Assembly: GCA_003049465.1 (NCBI GenBank)
Contig: PYSS01000119.1
Span: 55,266-119,265, forward strand
DNA length: 64,000 nt
Source of the DNA: Magnaporthiopsis rhizophila
Lineage: Eukaryota; Ascomycota; Sordariomycetes; Magnaporthales; Magnaporthaceae
Direction of reading: 5' to 3'
Program-made: the position numbers and the translations under genes
In this document: positions 10,819-21,959 of the stretch, in pieces
Numbering within the stretch: position 1 is the stretch's first letter
How the letters are laid out: each line of letters opens with the position of its first letter
The notes under the pieces: generated by a model
What the model was told of the DNA's origin: nothing
What the model saw: the letters and a program-made list of their open reading frames with translations, nothing else
The model's database searches: none

Positions 10819-12144
10819 TCACCCTCCCTTCATCCGAGCGTCCTGCGTCTCCCTAGCCTCCCTTGCGTGGCCGGCTTCTGCGCACCCACGAATGAAGTTT
10901 GCGATGGCCACTTGACCATCCCGGCGAGTGCTGGCTTCGTTGTGGTAGGCGCCCCGCACTATATGGCGCTCGGCGGGCAGCCCGAGCCTCTCGCACCGCT
11001 GGTGCAACTCCTCAGCATGATGGCGGGGCACAATTTCATCTTTCTCGGCTATAACGAGCAGAAACCTGGGAGGCGGGTGCAACCTCACATGGGACCCTGC
11101 GATGGTCTCGAGATTTGCTGCACTGTCCAGCTGGTTTCGTAGGAAGGGCCAGAGGTGGCGATACGGCAGCCATTTTTGAGGATAGAGAGCCTTGAGCATC
11201 GCGCGGATCGAAACGAATGGTGTTTCCAAGATGACAGCATCAACTGGGAGCAATTGTTGGTTGGCGGCCGGGGCGAGGTCACCATGGTTCGCCATCTTGG
11301 CGGCCAGATTAGTTGCAAAGCCTGCGCCGATGCTTTGACCCCACAAGATAAGAACGGGGCGTGGACGAGTGCCATCGCTGAAGGGGTAGAGTCGGGCGTG
11401 TGTGTCGGATGCCCATTTCCAGGCTGATAAGACATCCATGTTGATTCCCTTTTCGGATGGACGCCCCGAGGATTTCCAATATCCACGATAGCTCACGCAG
11501 GCCATGGTGTATGCAAAAGGCGACCCAGGACCGTTGAGTGCCGCGTGGAGAATGGCAGAAATCGTGGGCAGACGAGGGGGTATGGACGCAGCGTTTCCTG
11601 AGCAGATGCATAAGTTTGTCTGGCGAGCTATCAAGTCGCAGGCAGCCTCGAGAAGCTCACCTTGGAAATACAGAATGTAAATGTGGGTCTCGGGCGTCTG
11701 GGCGAGGCCAACGGCAGGGGAAGACGTGACTGCCAGTGCAAGCGAAGTGCCATCCTTGGAACGGAGACGTTCGTTCTGCCACACCACACCTCGACAGTCA
11801 CGGCTATAGTCGCCGATTTCCTCGCGACGCGTCCCCGGCGGCAGCCCTGGCATGTAGATAATCTTGTTCTGGAGGAGAACCATCGTGACACACTTCCAGG
11901 TCCACAGCACAGCGAGCAGTCCGGTGAAGGCCAGTGGCGGCACCAAGAAGGCCTCGACGTGGATCCATCTTGTGCCCCTGGGTACGTCTCGTGGAACCGG
12001 GCCGGACAGTGTCCATGGTGATGGCGGCGGCCGAAGCGTGTGATGATGGCTCGTACGGACTATCCACCGCAGTCTCTCGTAGCTGCTACCTCTGGGTAGA
12101 GAGGCACGGGCACTGCACGCTCTGTACGCAGATTGCCCTAGCAT
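10819..12144 (-). CDS. BEM46/ABHD13-like alpha/beta hydrolase
   Basis: Two exons: 12144..11661 and 11597..10819 (TGA), 420 residues. The 63-nt intron is in frame and stop-free, so the gene also looks like one 441-codon ORF. Splicing at CAAG|GTGAGC...CTCAG|GAAACG gives YFQGNAASIPPRL, the family's oxyanion-region motif, so the intron is real. A membrane anchor (residues about 55-80, VPPLAFTGLLAVLWTW) precedes NKIIYMPGLPPGTR, typical of Bem46. Catalytic triad: Ser in GQSIGAG, Asp in IAEKDEIVP, His in AYHNEAS. Bem46 proteins are ER or plasma-membrane hydrolases with a role in hyphal polarity in Neurospora; the substrate is unknown. The first 45 residues are unconserved and the start is the least certain part. 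Confidence 0.85.
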   Translation of the reverse strand: MLGQSAYRACSARASLPRGSSYERLRWIVRTSHHHTLRPPPSPWTLSGPVPRDVPRGTRWIHVEAFLVPPLAFTGLLAVLWTWKCVTMVLLQNKIIYMPGLPPGTRREEIGDYSRDCRGVVWQNERLRSKDGTSLALAVTSSPAVGLAQTPETHIYILYFQGELLEAACDLIARQTNLCICSGNAASIPPRLPTISAILHAALNGPGSPFAYTMACVSYRGYWKSSGRPSEKGINMDVLSAWKWASDTHARLYPFSDGTRPRPVLILWGQSIGAGFATNLAAKMANHGDLAPAANQQLLPVDAVILETPFVSIRAMLKALYPQKWLPYRHLWPFLRNQLDSAANLETIAGSHVRLHPPPRFLLVIAEKDEIVPRHHAEELHQRCERLGLPAERHIVRGAYHNEASTRRDGQVAIANFIRGCAEAGHAREARETQDARMKGG

Positions 12145-12606
12145 ATTCTCTGTCGTTGGCGAATGCCATATGAAACCAATGGACTTCCTCCATGTCGGGC
12201 AGGAGCATTAGTCGACGGAAGCTCAATGGTGGGGACTAGACCCGATTAATGGGCCGACCAGCGACACGCTTTAGGGGATAAAGTGCCAAAAACGTCGAAT
12301 TCTGGCGGGTTCCACTGGCATACCGTCCAAAAGCGGTTGTTTCGCCGCCTACAGCACCCGACCCCACCATTGATGACATCAAAATCGATTACCACCACCT
12401 GATTTGCGCCCTCAACGGGCCGTTTCTGCTGCCTGCGGTCCAAATCCGCGACACACGATAGACACCACCTACGGCCAGACGCAGAACCCAATCCGCCGCA
12501 AAACTTACCGCTCCACGCTTCCTACTCCCCGGACAGCGACCTGCCATCATTCAAGCAACCCCCGCTCTCGCCGTACCACGTAACCTGCCTCGGCCAGGGC
12601 CTCGCG
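12145..12606. other. Divergent promoter region (hydrolase / SDS22)
   Basis: These 462 bp separate two divergent starts. No TATA box is clear on either side. No coding signal was seen. Confidence 0.55.
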
Positions 12607-13950
12607 ATGCCCAACAAACCCGAGGAAGGGGGCGAGAAGCCGCCGCCGCAAGAGCAGCCCCAACCTCACCCTCAACACATCGAGATTGTAGGCGGCGGCT
12701 CGGCGGCAGCATCAGACGACCAGCAAAGTCCTGGGCTTAGGAATAGCAAGGGATGGGACGGCAAACTGAGGGTCTCCAAGAGCGCGCTCGTTTCCAACCC
12801 AGAGGCTTTGTCAGACCCAGAGTACTCGGACGACGAGAATGTCAACCCTGGCGAGGTGATACCAGCAGATGAAGGTCAGCCAGAAGCATGATGCCGTCTG
12901 CTCTGCGCTTCTCATTGCTCATTTGTCTGACGCTTACACGTTGCGGCAACAGACCTACTCGACGGAGAGCCGTCAGACACCGAGGAGCTCAACATCACAC
13001 ACTCGCGTGTTCGAAGCATCCCTAGCCTCCGGCTCCAGAGGTTCAAAAAGGTCGCGAGCTTGTGTCTTCGCCAGAATGCCATCCAGGACATCAACGGTCT
13101 CGCGTGCCTGGCAGGCTCCCTGCAGGAGCTGGACCTGTACGACAATCTGATCACGGGCATCCAGGGGCTCGACGAGCTGGCGTCCCTGACGTGGCTGGAC
13201 CTCAGCTTCAACAAGATCAAGCGCATCGAGAAGGTGAACCATCTCAAGCAGCTCACGGACCTGTTCTTCGTGTCCAACAAGATTAGGGAGATTGAGAACC
13301 TCGAGGGGCTGGACAAGCTCCGCATGCTGGAGCTGGGATCGAACCGCATCCGCGACCTGCAGAACCTGGACTCGCTCAAGGCTCTTGAGGAGCTGTACGT
13401 GGCCAAGAACAAGATCACGGAGCTTCACGGCCTCGGCGGCCTTCCGAAACTGAGGCTCCTCAGCATCCAGTCCAACCGGATCCGGGACCTCTCGCCGCTC
13501 AAGGACGTGCCCCAGCTGGAAGAGCTCTACATCACCCACAACGCGCTCGAGTCGCTCGAGGGGCTGCAGCACAACACCAAGCTGCAGGTGCTGGACATAT
13601 CCAACAACAAGATCGTCAGCCTCAAGGGGCTCGGCCCTCTCAAGGAGCTCACCGACGTCTGGGCCAGCTACAATCAAATTGCCGACTTTGCCGAGCTCGA
13701 CAGGGAGTTGCGCGACAAGGAGAAGCTCACCACGATCTATCTCGAGGGGAACCCGCTCCAGCTCAGAAGCCCCCCTCTGTACCGCAACAAGGTGCGGCTA
13801 GCACTACCACAGGTGACGCAGATCGACGCAAGTAAGTGGACGCTTCTTTCCCTACACTTCTCTTCCTACGCTGTGTGCCCCGGTTCGTTACCTAAAACTG
13901 GTTCTGACGAATGCTGCTTCTCCCCAACAGCGTACATCCGAGTACCCTAG
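12607..13950 (+). CDS. sds22: Protein phosphatase 1 regulatory subunit Sds22
   Basis: Three exons: 12607..12874, 12953..13831 and 13931..13950; 388 residues. The final exon codes only for TYIRVP after DA, the expected Sds22 end. An acidic N-terminus (about 110 residues) is followed by about eleven SDS22-type leucine-rich repeats of 22 residues, such as LQELDLYDNLITGIQGLDEL and LRMLELGSNRIRDLQNLDSL, and an LRR cap ending in VTQIDAT. Sds22 binds the catalytic PP1 subunit (Glc7/BimG) and guides its maturation and mitotic activity in the nucleus. The length and repeat number fit the family. The ATG at 12607 is the first in frame. Confidence 0.95.
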
Positions 13951-14511
13951 GTTCTTTGTTGTTCCATGCTTTATGTTCAATCTATACCCACTTTGGCAGT
14001 TTTTTATCCAATATCCTCTATATTTGTCTTAATTTTTCGAGTCGACATCGTGGCTCTCACTCTGGGATCAACACGGCGCGCCAGTCTTTTGAGTCGGGGT
14101 CACCCCTTTTATGACGCGCCCCGCCCAGTTATCGCCTTTGGTGGTGACATCGATGGGCTTTGACTTGGGCCCGCGGGGAGCGGTGCTTGCTGCGCCTCAG
14201 AATGCCCTCCGGCTGATGTAACACTACAACACTCTTGCCTGCATCTCCCGCATAAAAGATAAAAGCCTACGCGACCTGTTGCTTTCTAGATGCAGAGCAG
14301 ACGATAGGCGGCAGAAGAGATCGCGGCGTGCTCAAACCAGGTCGCCAGTGCTCACTTTGGTGCATAGGCAGAAAGATGTGGCGTAGGTCATGAAAGTTGT
14401 GAACGACTGTTGACTACCTAGCATAAATAAATCTGCAGATGGAATGCTCATCCTTCCGGATCCCTCGAAAAACGGCCGGCCAAACGTCCAGAAACAGGAT
14501 ATGTATCGCAT
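13951..14511. other. Intergenic between convergent SDS22 and xylose reductase
   Basis: 561 bp of AT-richer sequence that should carry both 3' UTRs. No coding or RNA-gene signal recognised. Confidence 0.6.
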
Positions 14512-15878
14512 CTAGCCAAAAATGTAGAGGGTCGAGCCCGGGAAGTACTGTTTGTTTATCAGTGTTAGTAAGACTACACTGGGGAGAAGCAGGAGATCCC
14601 ACGACAACAGGCAAACCCACATTTACGGGTTCGTTGAAGCGCGTCTTCAGATCCAGACCGGTGATCTTGGCCATGTCGTCGGCCGCAATGTCCCAGGCGA
14701 GGATGTCGAGGTTCTGGCGCTGCTGGGCCTCGGACGTGGTCTTGGGGATGACGGCGATGCCGCGCTGCGTGCTCCAGCGCAGCAGCACCTGCGCGGCCGC
14801 CTTGCCGTATTTGGTCGCCAGCTCCGTGATGAGCGGGTGCCCGAGCAGCGGCACCATGGCCTCGGCGTGCGGGAAGTGAAACTCCTCGAACGACGCGGGG
14901 CCCATGGACGAATACGCCGTCAGCTGGATCCCCTCGTTCTTGCACAGCCTCACCAGGTCCTGCTGCACGTTGTACGGGTGCATCTCGACCTGCAGCGTTG
15001 CCGGCGGGATGCGGGCGTAGCGCAGCAGGTCGTAGATCAGCTGCGACTGGAAGTTGGACACGCCGATGCTGCGGGCCAGGCCGGCATCCACGAGCTTCTC
15101 CATGGCCGTCCACGTGTCCTGGATGGTGGCCTTGGACCGCCGCATCTCTTTACCCTCGGCGTCGTAGTGCCAACCCGGAGGGTAGCGGACGCTAGGGTCG
15201 ACGTACTCGAGCGCGACGGGGAAGTGGATCAGGTAAAGGTCGAAGTAGTCGATGCCCCAGTCGGCCAGGCCGCGGCGTGCGATGGGCTCGACGCGGTCGT
15301 GGTCGTGGAACGTGTTCCAGAGCTTGGACACGATGAAGAGGTCCTCGCGCTTCACGATGCCTTCCTTGATGGCGCGCGCCACGCCTTGGCCGCACTCGAC
15401 CTCGTTGCCGTAGTCTGGCGGGTTTGTCAGCTTGGCGTCTTCATGATGGGCCAGTGGTATGATCATGTGTGGAAGACTGATAATCAGTGGGCAGCGTTGG
15501 GAGATGCGCCTCGCGGTAATGTGCATGTAAGTGAGGAGTGTGGGGTAGTTAGGGGGCCATTCCGTAAGGGATAAAGGAATGTCATGGGGTGGGGGATGGA
15601 GGGTAAGCACACCACACCACCTCTCGTCTCCTTGTGGTGCAGCCAGCTCCTACAAACAAAACCCCGCGCGAGCTCGTGCGTGGAATGAAAACGAGAAAGA
15701 TGGGCGGGGGGAAGGGACACAGGCACGCACCGCAGGCACCGTCGAACAAGCGGTAGCCGACCTTGATGGCGTTGTAGACGACGTCGGCGCAGACGTCGTT
15801 GGGGACCTTCCAGAGGCCAAAGCCCACCAGGGGCATCTCCTTGCCGCTGTTGAGCTTGACGTTGGGTATCGCCGCCAT
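14512..15878 (-). CDS. xyl1: NAD(P)H-dependent D-xylose reductase (aldo/keto reductase)
   Basis: Three exons: 15878..15731, 15414..14621 and 14547..14512; 325 residues, family length. The last exon gives YFPGSTLYIFG, matching the NYF...IFG tail of fungal xylose reductases. Intron 1 is 316 nt. The catalytic tetrad is visible: Asp and Tyr in LFDGACDYGNE, Lys in FIVSKLW, His in YLIHFPVAL. The cofactor loop is IPKTTSEAQQRQNL. It reduces D-xylose (and L-arabinose) to the alditol with NADPH as the first step of pentose catabolism in the cytosol. One departure: the usual LQ-E-HHPY reads LQVEMHPY. A TATAAAG on the coding strand (16055..16049) lies about 175 bp upstream. Confidence 0.93.
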
Positions 15879-16048
15879 GTTTGTCGGTTTCTTGGGTATC
15901 TGTTTGGCTGTCTCTTCTCGTATCCTTTGGTGGTGAGGGCCCCGGAGATGCGATCAAATGGGTATGTGCGCTATTTCGACGTGGAGGATGAGAAGAGGAG
16001 AGATTGCGAGAAGAGCAGGTAGGCACGGCAAAAAGCGAAGTCCGAGGT

Positions 16049-16055
16049 CTTTATA
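16049..16055 (-). promoter_or_regulatory. TATA box of xylose reductase
   Basis: TATAAAG on the minus strand, about 170 bp upstream of the xylose reductase ATG at 15878. The CT/AG-rich stretch between fits a 5' leader. Confidence 0.45.
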
Positions 16056-16485
16056 GGTATCTCCTCGACAAAAACAACCGCCGGCTCAAGTGCGAGTGAC
16101 CTGCCTCTCTTCCTTCTCCCGCCCGCCGCCCGCCACCTTGGGGGTCTGAAGCGCGTGCGCGTGAGTGGCATGGCATCCATCCGTACCACATACCCGGCCG
16201 GCCGTGAGGGGGTTTGGAAGACGAGGCAGATGGGCTATTCCTTTTTTCCCCTCTCTCGGGTGGGCACCACCCAAGCACAAGGCGCCGGGTGCCGTGCCAA
16301 GCAGTTTATCTGCCTGCCCTTAGTGTCCCCTCAATAGGGAAAATGAGAGTGGTGTTTATGTTACCAGAGCTGCTCGGGGTTGTTTACCGGGTACCCTGGT
16401 AAAGTCGTTCAGACTGGCTGCCATGCCTTTCTTCTGGCTTTTTGCTATTTACAAAGACATGGGTAGGAATACAACAGGTGGAGTT

Positions 16486-16489
<4 letters not shown>

Positions 16490-16525
<36 letters not shown>
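16490..16525. repeat. Poly(T) tract of 36
   Basis: An uninterrupted run of T's, followed by a CTT/TTC triplet run to about 16550 and an undetermined base (n) at 16594. It lies in the gene-free interval 15879-17142, where I see no other feature. The length may be an assembly estimate. Confidence 0.9.
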
Positions 16526-17142
16526 CGTCCTTCTTCTTCTTCTTCTTCGCCGCTTCCTGCCGGAAGAAGGAGCTCACATCCTGGCTGGCCACGNTTCAGG
16601 TCCTGTTGTCCTTCTTTCTCTCCTGCCGTCGGGTGCTTTTTTCTCCAAATCTCAGCCTAGAACCCCACCTGTACCTGCCCCATCCACCACAGATTTGGCC
16701 GTCGCTTTTAGGCTATTCTCGGCACCCGGCGCTGTGTTCCCACAATTGATTGATGCGCATATCCAGTCGGCTAAATCTGAATCCCCAAAGTCGGACATCA
16801 AATCGCGCTTTCTGACCGCCTTCCTCTCCTTCGTGGGGTTTCTTCTTGGGTTCTTCCTTGTACCGGCTGATGCTTGCTCCACACCTTCCTCTGACCCTCC
16901 CTGCCTCGACCGCGGCTATGGACGCGGCTGGGGCTCTTGGGAGGCCGTTTACATGCGGCTTTATCTGGGCTGGCTGGTTCCACGCGGTCTGAACAACCTT
17001 GGCCCGAGCCCGTGGAGGGGAGGAGTCCTCTTCGTGATCCGTGCGGTTCCATGCCTGACTGGACGACCTTGGCCTGGTCCTTATCTTCCCAAATCCGACA
17101 TGTCTAATTAGACTTGCTTGCTCGCTTGCCCTGCCCTGGCTC

Positions 17143-18435
17143 TCAGCCAAGGTCAAAGTTTCGGTACAGGCACGCGCACTCGCCAGCAGTCTCCGGCGCC
17201 GCGCTCAGCCCCGACCCGATCGGCCTGCCGTCAAAGTCGCGGCAGTCGGGCGTCTGGGGGCCGGGCGCCTGTCGCTGGGCCATGCTGAACCGGAACGGCC
17301 AAGGGTTAAAGTCCCAGGTTGCCTCGGGCACCGGCTGGGGTCCATCGGCAACCACCACCGGGGCCGGGGTTGGGTAGCTGGCTCGCTCCCTGGTCCAAAC
17401 GGTAACCTCAACCACGGTTCTGTTGTACCAGCACGTCGTCGCCGGCGGCGCCGCCGCCGCTCCGCCGGTCAGGCGCTTGGTCGGCACAAAGACCTTGGAG
17501 TAGGTGAAGTTGAAGGCGAAGCGCTCTGAGCTCAGGCCGGCGTCGACCAGCCTCGTGGATATGTTGGCGAACCGCGGCGCGAAAGGGTTGGCCGACGACG
17601 AGATCGAGTACCGCAGGTCCCCGAGCGGCCTGATGACCCACTGGAAGGTCGCGGCGGACATCTCGGGCGGCGACGGCCGGTTGTAGGTGCTGCCGAACGG
17701 GTAGCAGCCAAAAGCGGCGGGCTCGGATGTACAGTTGCTGGCGACGCTGGTGAGCGCCGCCGTGAACGAGTACGACCCGGCAGGGAACAACACCATCCCC
17801 GCCGGAGACTGGTCAGATCTGCCGGGTATTTGCTCTCGTCCTGCTGTTATATTTCTGTAAGGAGGTGAAGGACCCAGAAAGTATTTTTTATCTCTTTCGT
17901 TAGCATGGTTCACGAATCCGAGTGACGCGATATCATGATAGACCGACCTCTGCCAAGGGCGCACCCCGAACGCCACGCCCACCGCAACGGCCACGATGGC
18001 CAAAGTCAGTGCCAGGACTGCAAAACAGACCCTGTACCAGCCTCCCCTCCCCGCGAGCCAGGGCGGGAGTCGCCCACCCGGCTCCATCATCATCTCGCCG
18101 CCACCGAGCTCAGCCTTGTGTTCCGCGATCGCGCTTCTCATCCTCCTCTTGCCCGCGTAGGCAAACGAGGGCGGCGGCGGGCAGCACTGCTCCTCCTCCT
18201 CCGGCTCCGGCTCCTGCTGCCGCCGTTTTCGTTTCAGTTCCTGTTCCTGGTTCCGGCCCTCGTACAACCCCGGCGAAGACAGCGAGGACATCCTGTGGCC
18301 CGAGCGGGTGTGGCTGAGACGGCGCGGCGACTTGGGCGGGATCGCAGGTGCCTCGACGGCCTCATCCTCAGCGATGACTGGCAGCGGCTGCACGTTCCCT
18401 ACCAGGGATGTGCGGGTTCCCGGCTGGTAAGCCAT
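17143..18435 (-). CDS. Single-pass membrane protein, fungal-specific
   Basis: Open from the ATG at 18435 to the TGA at 17143 (430 codons). An in-frame intron 17947..17855 (AG|GTCGGT, GCTAAC branch, CCTTACAG) is likely and would give 399 residues. Layout: a disordered cytosolic N-terminus of about 135 residues with a Pro/Glu/Cys-rich patch; one transmembrane helix (about 140-160, VCFAVLALTLAIVAVAVGVAFGV); then an extracellular domain with several N-glycosylation sequons (NIS, NFT, NRT) and paired cysteines. It contains FPAGSYSF and FQWVIRPLGDLRYSISSSANPFAP, which recur in a widespread Pezizomycotina family of unknown role, often mislabelled as having a Tat signal. Function unknown. Confidence 0.75.
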   Translation of the reverse strand: MAYQPGTRTSLVGNVQPLPVIAEDEAVEAPAIPPKSPRRLSHTRSGHRMSSLSSPGLYEGRNQEQELKRKRRQQEPEPEEEEQCCPPPPSFAYAGKRRMRSAIAEHKAELGGGEMMMEPGGRLPPWLAGRGGWYRVCFAVLALTLAIVAVAVGVAFGVRPWQRSVYHDIASLGFVNHANERDKKYFLGPSPPYRNITAGREQIPGRSDQSPAGMVLFPAGSYSFTAALTSVASNCTSEPAAFGCYPFGSTYNRPSPPEMSAATFQWVIRPLGDLRYSISSSANPFAPRFANISTRLVDAGLSSERFAFNFTYSKVFVPTKRLTGGAAAAPPATTCWYNRTVVEVTVWTRERASYPTPAPVVVADGPQPVPEATWDFNPWPFRFSMAQRQAPGPQTPDCRDFDGRPIGSGLSAAPETAGECACLYRNFDLG

Positions 18436-19236
18436 CTTTTCTTTTTCGCGTGTGTTGTTGTTGTCTCAGCCGAGGCGCGGGGCGTTGCGAGTATACGAAC
18501 GAGACTGGGGCGGGGGCGCCCCGAGATCCTCAGGAACGCAAGGAGAAAAGGAGGGTATAGGGTAAGATAATCATTGTCCTATGTGTATATCCAGTCATTT
18601 GAATGAGTAGAAGAAGAAGCAAAGGAAAATGCAAGCTAGGAATAAAGTGGTGGACAATGAAAGCCGCCGAGGTCCAGTGCATATGCGAGATGGACATTGG
18701 GACATTCTCCCACCATCTAGTGGCGCATCTGCCCCTCTCTTCCGTTTTCTCTTGGCTGATGAAATTCATCTCTACTATTTTTTGCCTCCAACTATTAATT
18801 AGTTCCAACGTTGGGGCCCCCTTGGTGTCACGAGAAAATCGACAAGCGTTCCAGGGCGTGTGTGTCTGTCCAAAACCGCGCTTGTGCCATCCGAAGTCGC
18901 ATTGGCCTCGCTTTTTTGCCTTGCTTCTACTTTTCCGACAGCGGTTAGACCTCCGCGACGCCAGATTGCGTCGCTGGAACTATTGCTTTCCGGCATTGTC
19001 GGCTTGCGCCGATCCGCGCCAAGCTGAAATGAGCTGACGGCCTGGAATGCCAGCCTCAGCCGCGCTACGCTATTTGATATGCAGCTTGAACTTTGTTCCA
19101 CTGCATCCCCGTGCGCCAGAAGGAGGGAGCAAAGTGGAAAGAGCAAATAACCAAGATAGCTCTGCATTGCCCGCACATAAATCCCAACAAATGTGCCGAT
19201 ATATATACGTACGTACATCTAGTCTAGACACGCCCT
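18436..19236. other. Intergenic, no gene recognised
   Basis: These 801 bp lie between the membrane-protein start and the transporter stop. They should contain the promoter of the first and the 3' UTR of the second. Confidence 0.55.
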
Positions 19237-21959
19237 CTACTCGGCCACTTCCTTCGGCTCCTCAGCCACGTACGGCGGCGGGCTCAGGACCTCGCCTCCG
19301 TCGACCCAGACCCTGGCCAGCTCCTTCTCCACCTCGTCGTGTCGCTTCTTCCACTCCTCCACCTGCGCCAGCCGCTCCCGGAGCTCGGCCAGCTCCCGCT
19401 CCACGTTCATCTTCTCGCGCTCTGTGCCGATCCGCTCAAACGTCCACGCGTCGCCGTTGTCTCCCATGCCGAGGACGAGGTTGTACGTGTGATATTTTTT
19501 AAGCGATGCCCTGGTCGAGATTGTGACGAGGGCTGTGTTGGGAGGGAGAGAGGCAGGAAGTGTCAGCTTAGTGTCTCCGCATTTCTGGCGTTAAAAGGGA
19601 AATTGGATGAGCCACGTGTAAAAGACTTACTGATGCCCTTATCCTTGCACGTCTCGTAAAGCAGTCCCTCAACGTCGCTGGAGACGGCGCTAGTCCCCTC
19701 GTCGATGAATGCGTACTGCGGCTCATGGTAGAGCAGCCTAGCGATGGCCAGGCGCTGCTTCTCGCCACCGCTGAGCACGTCCTTCCATTCCTTGCGCGTG
19801 TCCCAGCCGCCCTCGCGATCGGGCAGGTAGCCGAGGCGCGCCTCCTCGAGCACGCGCTTGAGGTCAGCCTCGCTCTTCCTCTTGCCTCGCATGTCGAGCT
19901 CGCCGTCTGGGTAGATGACCTGGTCCCGCAGCGTGCCGATGCTCAGGTACGGCCGCTGTGGCAGGAACATGATGCCATCCTCGCCGTTCGTCTTGGGCCT
20001 GCTGACCAGCCCGCGGTAGACTGGCCAGAGCCCTGCCAGGATCCTGGCCACCGCGCTTTTGCCCACGCCATTGGGGCCCGATATCTGCCGTCGCCGTTAG
20101 GTCCTCCCCGTGTCGCATTCATCCCGTAGGGTCCTGGATATCTGGATGATCCCGAGTGAAGCGGAGAAGGTAGAAAACTCACCAGCATGTGCTCGCCGCG
20201 ACGGACAACGAGCGATAGCGACTCGATCAACTCCTCGCCTCCCTGGGGGTACAGCGCGGGTGCGACAACGGGCACATTCTCAAGACGGACACCGTCAAAG
20301 CCCTTTTGCATGGTACCCTGGACGTCCGAGAGGGAGTAGAGCTCGTTGGAGCGGCCGCGCGCATAGTAGGCGTTGGCATGTACGCGGTGCAGCGTCGAGA
20401 TGAGGCTGTAGACCCGACTCGTGTATCCAGCAAGTTCCGACAGGTCCTTGATCGAGTACATCATGCGGCCTCCTGCGTCGGCGAGCGACAGCATGAGCCG
20501 CTTGTTGGTGATGAACTCCTTCATGCGGCCGCGCTCGCGGCTGCCATCCTGGCTCACAGCCAGCTCTGCCGCTCCGCCGAGGCCTCCCCACTGCGGGAGG
20601 AAGACGGGCAGGGAGGACAGCAGGTAGCCGTAAGCACTCCAGCTGTACTTGAGGATGAAGTCCTCGAGAATATTGTACTTGATCTTGAGCATGTAGATGC
20701 CCTCCATCCAGTTTTTGAGCGACTTGAACTCGCGGTTCAAGAAGTGCTTTTCCATCTCGGCGCCTCCGTAGAAAGCCACCTCCTCCGCGTTCGCGATGAG
20801 GCGGGCGTGCAGGGTCCTGAAGTCGCCCTCCTTGCGGCCCTCGACAGCCTTGAGCTTTCCAAACGGCGGCGAAAGCTTCCTCAGGATCGTGGCCGTAAGG
20901 AAGTAGTTGCTCAGCAGCCCCGTCAGGGCCACAGGGCCGAGGGACCGGTAGAGCTGGTAGTTGAACAGGCAGATGTCGACAAACGGCTTCCCGAGGGAAG
21001 AATACAGGTTTGCGGCGGCCGCGCAGAACAGCGTCAGGTCCTGCGTGATGAACTGGTCTGCTCCGTGGCCAACTCCGCCATCAAGGTTCGACAGCTTGTA
21101 GTAGTTCAAGTTGTCGTTGAGATACAAGTCGTGGATGTAGCGCGTCAGCCTCGTGCGGAAGGCTATGGAGACTTTGGACTCGAGGAATTTGATCATGGCG
21201 TTGGTGTACGAGGCAAAGCCACCCAGGCCACACCACTACAGCGTTGGTCGGCACACGCCGGTCACGTCAGCAAAGTGCTCGACGGTGGTTGACGGTAGTC
21301 ATATCAATATTGGGCAGCACAGGGGCTCAAACCTTGACTATTCCCCACAGGAACGCCTTCCCGTTGCCAGCCACCAGATCGCGCACGATCTCACCATCAA
21401 GCCGGGCGACCACCAGGGACAGGTACGTCCGGAGCATCAGGAACACGCCATGGCTCACGAGCAGGCCAGCCTCCTTGCTGGACCAGCGGGGGATCATGAT
21501 GCTCATCAGACTCAAGAACTGGTGGAGGAAGGCCAGATTCAAGCCCGGCTTGGTTTGGGCGCCCGGCACGGAGCCATCGAGGCCAGAGACGCGCGGAGGG
21601 TTGAGGAATAGGCGGCGGTGCGCCTCGAATGTCAGGGGCTTCGTCTTGTGGATGACGACCTTGGAGGTGCCGTCCTTGTAGGGGACATAAATAGTGCGGG
21701 AGCCGTCCTTGTGCGCCAGCCACGAGTTCGTCCGCACCAGCTTGCGCCCCTGCTCCTTCTCCAGGCTTCGACTCCGCCACCACCTGCGGCCGCCGGCGCC
21801 GGCGAGGACGATGGAGGCCGCGAGGGCGAGGGTCGCGAGCAGGCGCGCGGTGCGCGATGTCTTGTCCAGCCTCGAGCGGATGGCGGCCGTGTACTTGTCG
21901 AGGAAGGCCGCGATGGCCTGCTCGGCCGCCGAGTGGCGAAGGGTGGATTGCACCGTCAT
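19237..21959 (-). CDS. Peroxisomal ABC half-transporter for long-chain acyl-CoA (Pxa/ABCD family)
   Basis: Four exons: 21959..21333, 21235..20183, 20084..19631 and 19532..19237; 809 residues. The first ATG is at 21959 (a GTG three codons upstream is not used). Residues about 1-330 hold the ABC_membrane_2 domain with RTNSWLAHKDGSRTIYVPYK, LNDNLNYYKLSNLD and the EAA-like NAEEVAFYGGAEMEK, all typical of ABCD proteins. In the nucleotide-binding domain Walker A is GPNGVGKS (split from its strand by an intron), the signature is LSGGEKQR, Walker B is YAFIDEGTSAV and the switch region LVTISTRASLKKYH. A C-terminal coiled coil (KMNVERELAELRERLAQ) follows. It should pair with a second half-transporter to import fatty acyl-CoA into peroxisomes for beta-oxidation. 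Pxa1 versus Pxa2 orthology is not settled here. Confidence 0.93.

Noticed and set aside
14552..15574. 340-codon + strand ORF opposite xylose reductase
   Set aside because: Arg/Leu/Val-rich shadow of GC-rich coding sequence; the minus-strand enzyme has every catalytic motif.
16423..16749. ORF with poly-Phe
   Set aside because: Created by the T36 and CTT repeats.
20306..21292. 328-codon + strand ORF opposite the ABC transporter
   Set aside because: Antisense shadow without motif; the transporter frame explains the region.
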